From Macrosoma leucophasiata (taxonomy: Eukaryota; Arthropoda; Insecta; Lepidoptera; Hedylidae), in contig JAWQUS010000017.1 in the NCBI GenBank assembly GCA_036365455.1, positions 7,874,001-7,938,000 of the forward strand: DNA of 64,000 nucleotides, written 5' to 3'. How positions within the stretch are numbered: position 1 is the stretch's first letter; each line of letters starts with the position of its first letter. The notes beneath the pieces were generated by a model. The model had not been told where the DNA came from, made no database searches, and worked only from the letters and a program-made list of their open reading frames with translations. The translations under genes and the position numbers were made by a program. This document shows, one piece after another, positions 63,374-64,000 of this stretch.

Positions 63374-63821
63374 TATAATACAATTTGAACGATATAAAAT
63401 GAACGAAGTTGAATGATCAAATCACAGAAATTTATTCCCTACACATTTCTCTATGAACGTCCCTAACCGTCAAAGGCAATGGACCATTCGACATGGCACT
63501 AGCTGTCAAAGCAACCAACTAGCAGGTGAATTTAATCAAGGTCTCTTTGGTCCCAAAAGGTCCGGTGGTTGGGCACTTGTAACTTTGTTCTCGTAATAAT
63601 GGACATGTAACCACAAGTTTATGAGCTAAATGGGAGCTGTCACACTTCAGAACAACGTTCTTGTCATTTGAATATAACCAGTGATCACATTTTCGCGCTA
63701 AGCGTATGAGATTGCTTTGTAGTCTGCTTTTGATAATTGTGATTATGAATATAAGGTGAAACGACTTCACGTCTATATTTTTGGACGAGCAAATGTTTCT
63801 TTCCAATTTTTTAAATATCAA
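63374..63821. other. Spacer
   Basis: A short trace of repeat G (AACCACAAGTTTATGAGCTA, 63610). The 100-codon minus frame (63519-63821) has no recognised family. Confidence 0.3.
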
Positions 63822-64000
63822 ATACTAGTTGTTGCCCGCGGGTTCGATTGCGTGGATATCGAAAAGTAGCCTATGTTATTTCTCAAAGTCAGCTCTATCT
63901 CTGTACCAAATTTCTTTAAAATCGGCTCAGTCGTTTGGACGTGAAAAGGTTACAGACAGACAGACAGACAGAGTTATTTTCGCATTTATAATATTAAGTA
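63822..64000 (+). mobile_element. LINE-type 3' tail, runs to window edge
   Basis: TAGTTGTTGCCCGCGGGTTC, AAAGTAGCCTATGTTATTTC, TTTAAAATCGGCTCAGTCGT, (ACAG)n, GTTATTTTCGCATTTATAAT, ATTAAGTA. Close relative of 23627-23816. The extreme end may lie outside the window. Confidence 0.7.

Noticed and set aside
63519..63821. 100-codon minus-strand frame as a cysteine-rich secreted protein
   Set aside because: It lacks a signal peptide and overlaps a trace of repeat G; the cysteines are not in a recognised pattern.

Overview
This 64 kb window looks like repeat-saturated, AT-rich nuclear DNA of an insect, most probably a moth or butterfly (Lepidoptera). That reading rests on the recurring sequence families, which I recognise from general knowledge of lepidopteran genomes: SINE/LINE 3' tails ending in a CTGCATGCTTGTTTGCC-type motif plus poly(A), LINE tails with a CCCGCGGCTTCGCCCGCG start and (ACAG)n, Helitron-like elements starting TCTATATATATAAA and ending in GCCGGGTCAGCTAG, RTE-type (GAT)n tails, a tRNA-derived SINE with a GGGTTCGATTCCCGG B box, and a mariner copy. 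There is no operon structure, no rRNA, no CRISPR and no convincing complete host gene. Every reading frame over about 90 codons that I can explain belongs to a transposable element or runs through one.

Layout. 0-6 kb: chimeric SINEs, a 15-bp minisatellite grown inside a SINE tail, a hAT-like MITE, a fold-back element and a 5'-truncated LINE 3' end. 6-8.4 kb: a cluster of two RTE-tailed SINE-like elements interleaved with three copies of a local repeat. 8.4-12.3 kb: mostly unique DNA with one exon-like island, then a 1.1 kb composite palindromic element. 12.3-15 kb: several copies of a SINE that carries a tRNA-like gene. 16-19.7 kb: two local direct duplications and a perfect 74-bp-arm palindrome. 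20-31 kb: SINEs, MITEs, Helitrons and LINE tails. 33.5-36.6 kb: a fold-back SINE, a GC-rich island, an internally deleted mariner and a duplicated exon-like segment. 37-43 kb: two LINE reverse-transcriptase 3' halves, a TIR element and a modular fold-back element. 43-57 kb: more SINEs and tails, and the second copy of the composite palindrome. 57.5-61 kb: a possible short first exon, a triplicated 0.2 kb unit, a further duplicated segment and Helitrons. 61-64 kb: SINE, LINE tail and a nested stack in which a LINE fragment and a 146-bp MITE both sit inside one Helitron-like element.

Two architectural themes stand out beyond the catalogue of repeats. First, many non-TE segments of about 0.2-0.7 kb are present twice or three times within roughly 0.4-1.1 kb of each other. 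Second, at least seven places carry inverted partial duplications of the local sequence (fold-backs), ranging from 19-bp hairpins to the perfect 74-bp palindrome. Both suggest frequent local copying, for example replication template switching, on top of ordinary transposition. Candidate host exons are few and weak: 3.7, 6.6, 8.9, 13.0, 36.1/36.5 and 57.6 kb. The window is best read as intergenic or intronic.

Boundaries of degenerate repeats are approximate, usually within about 10-20 bp. Family names are by recognition only; no database was searched.
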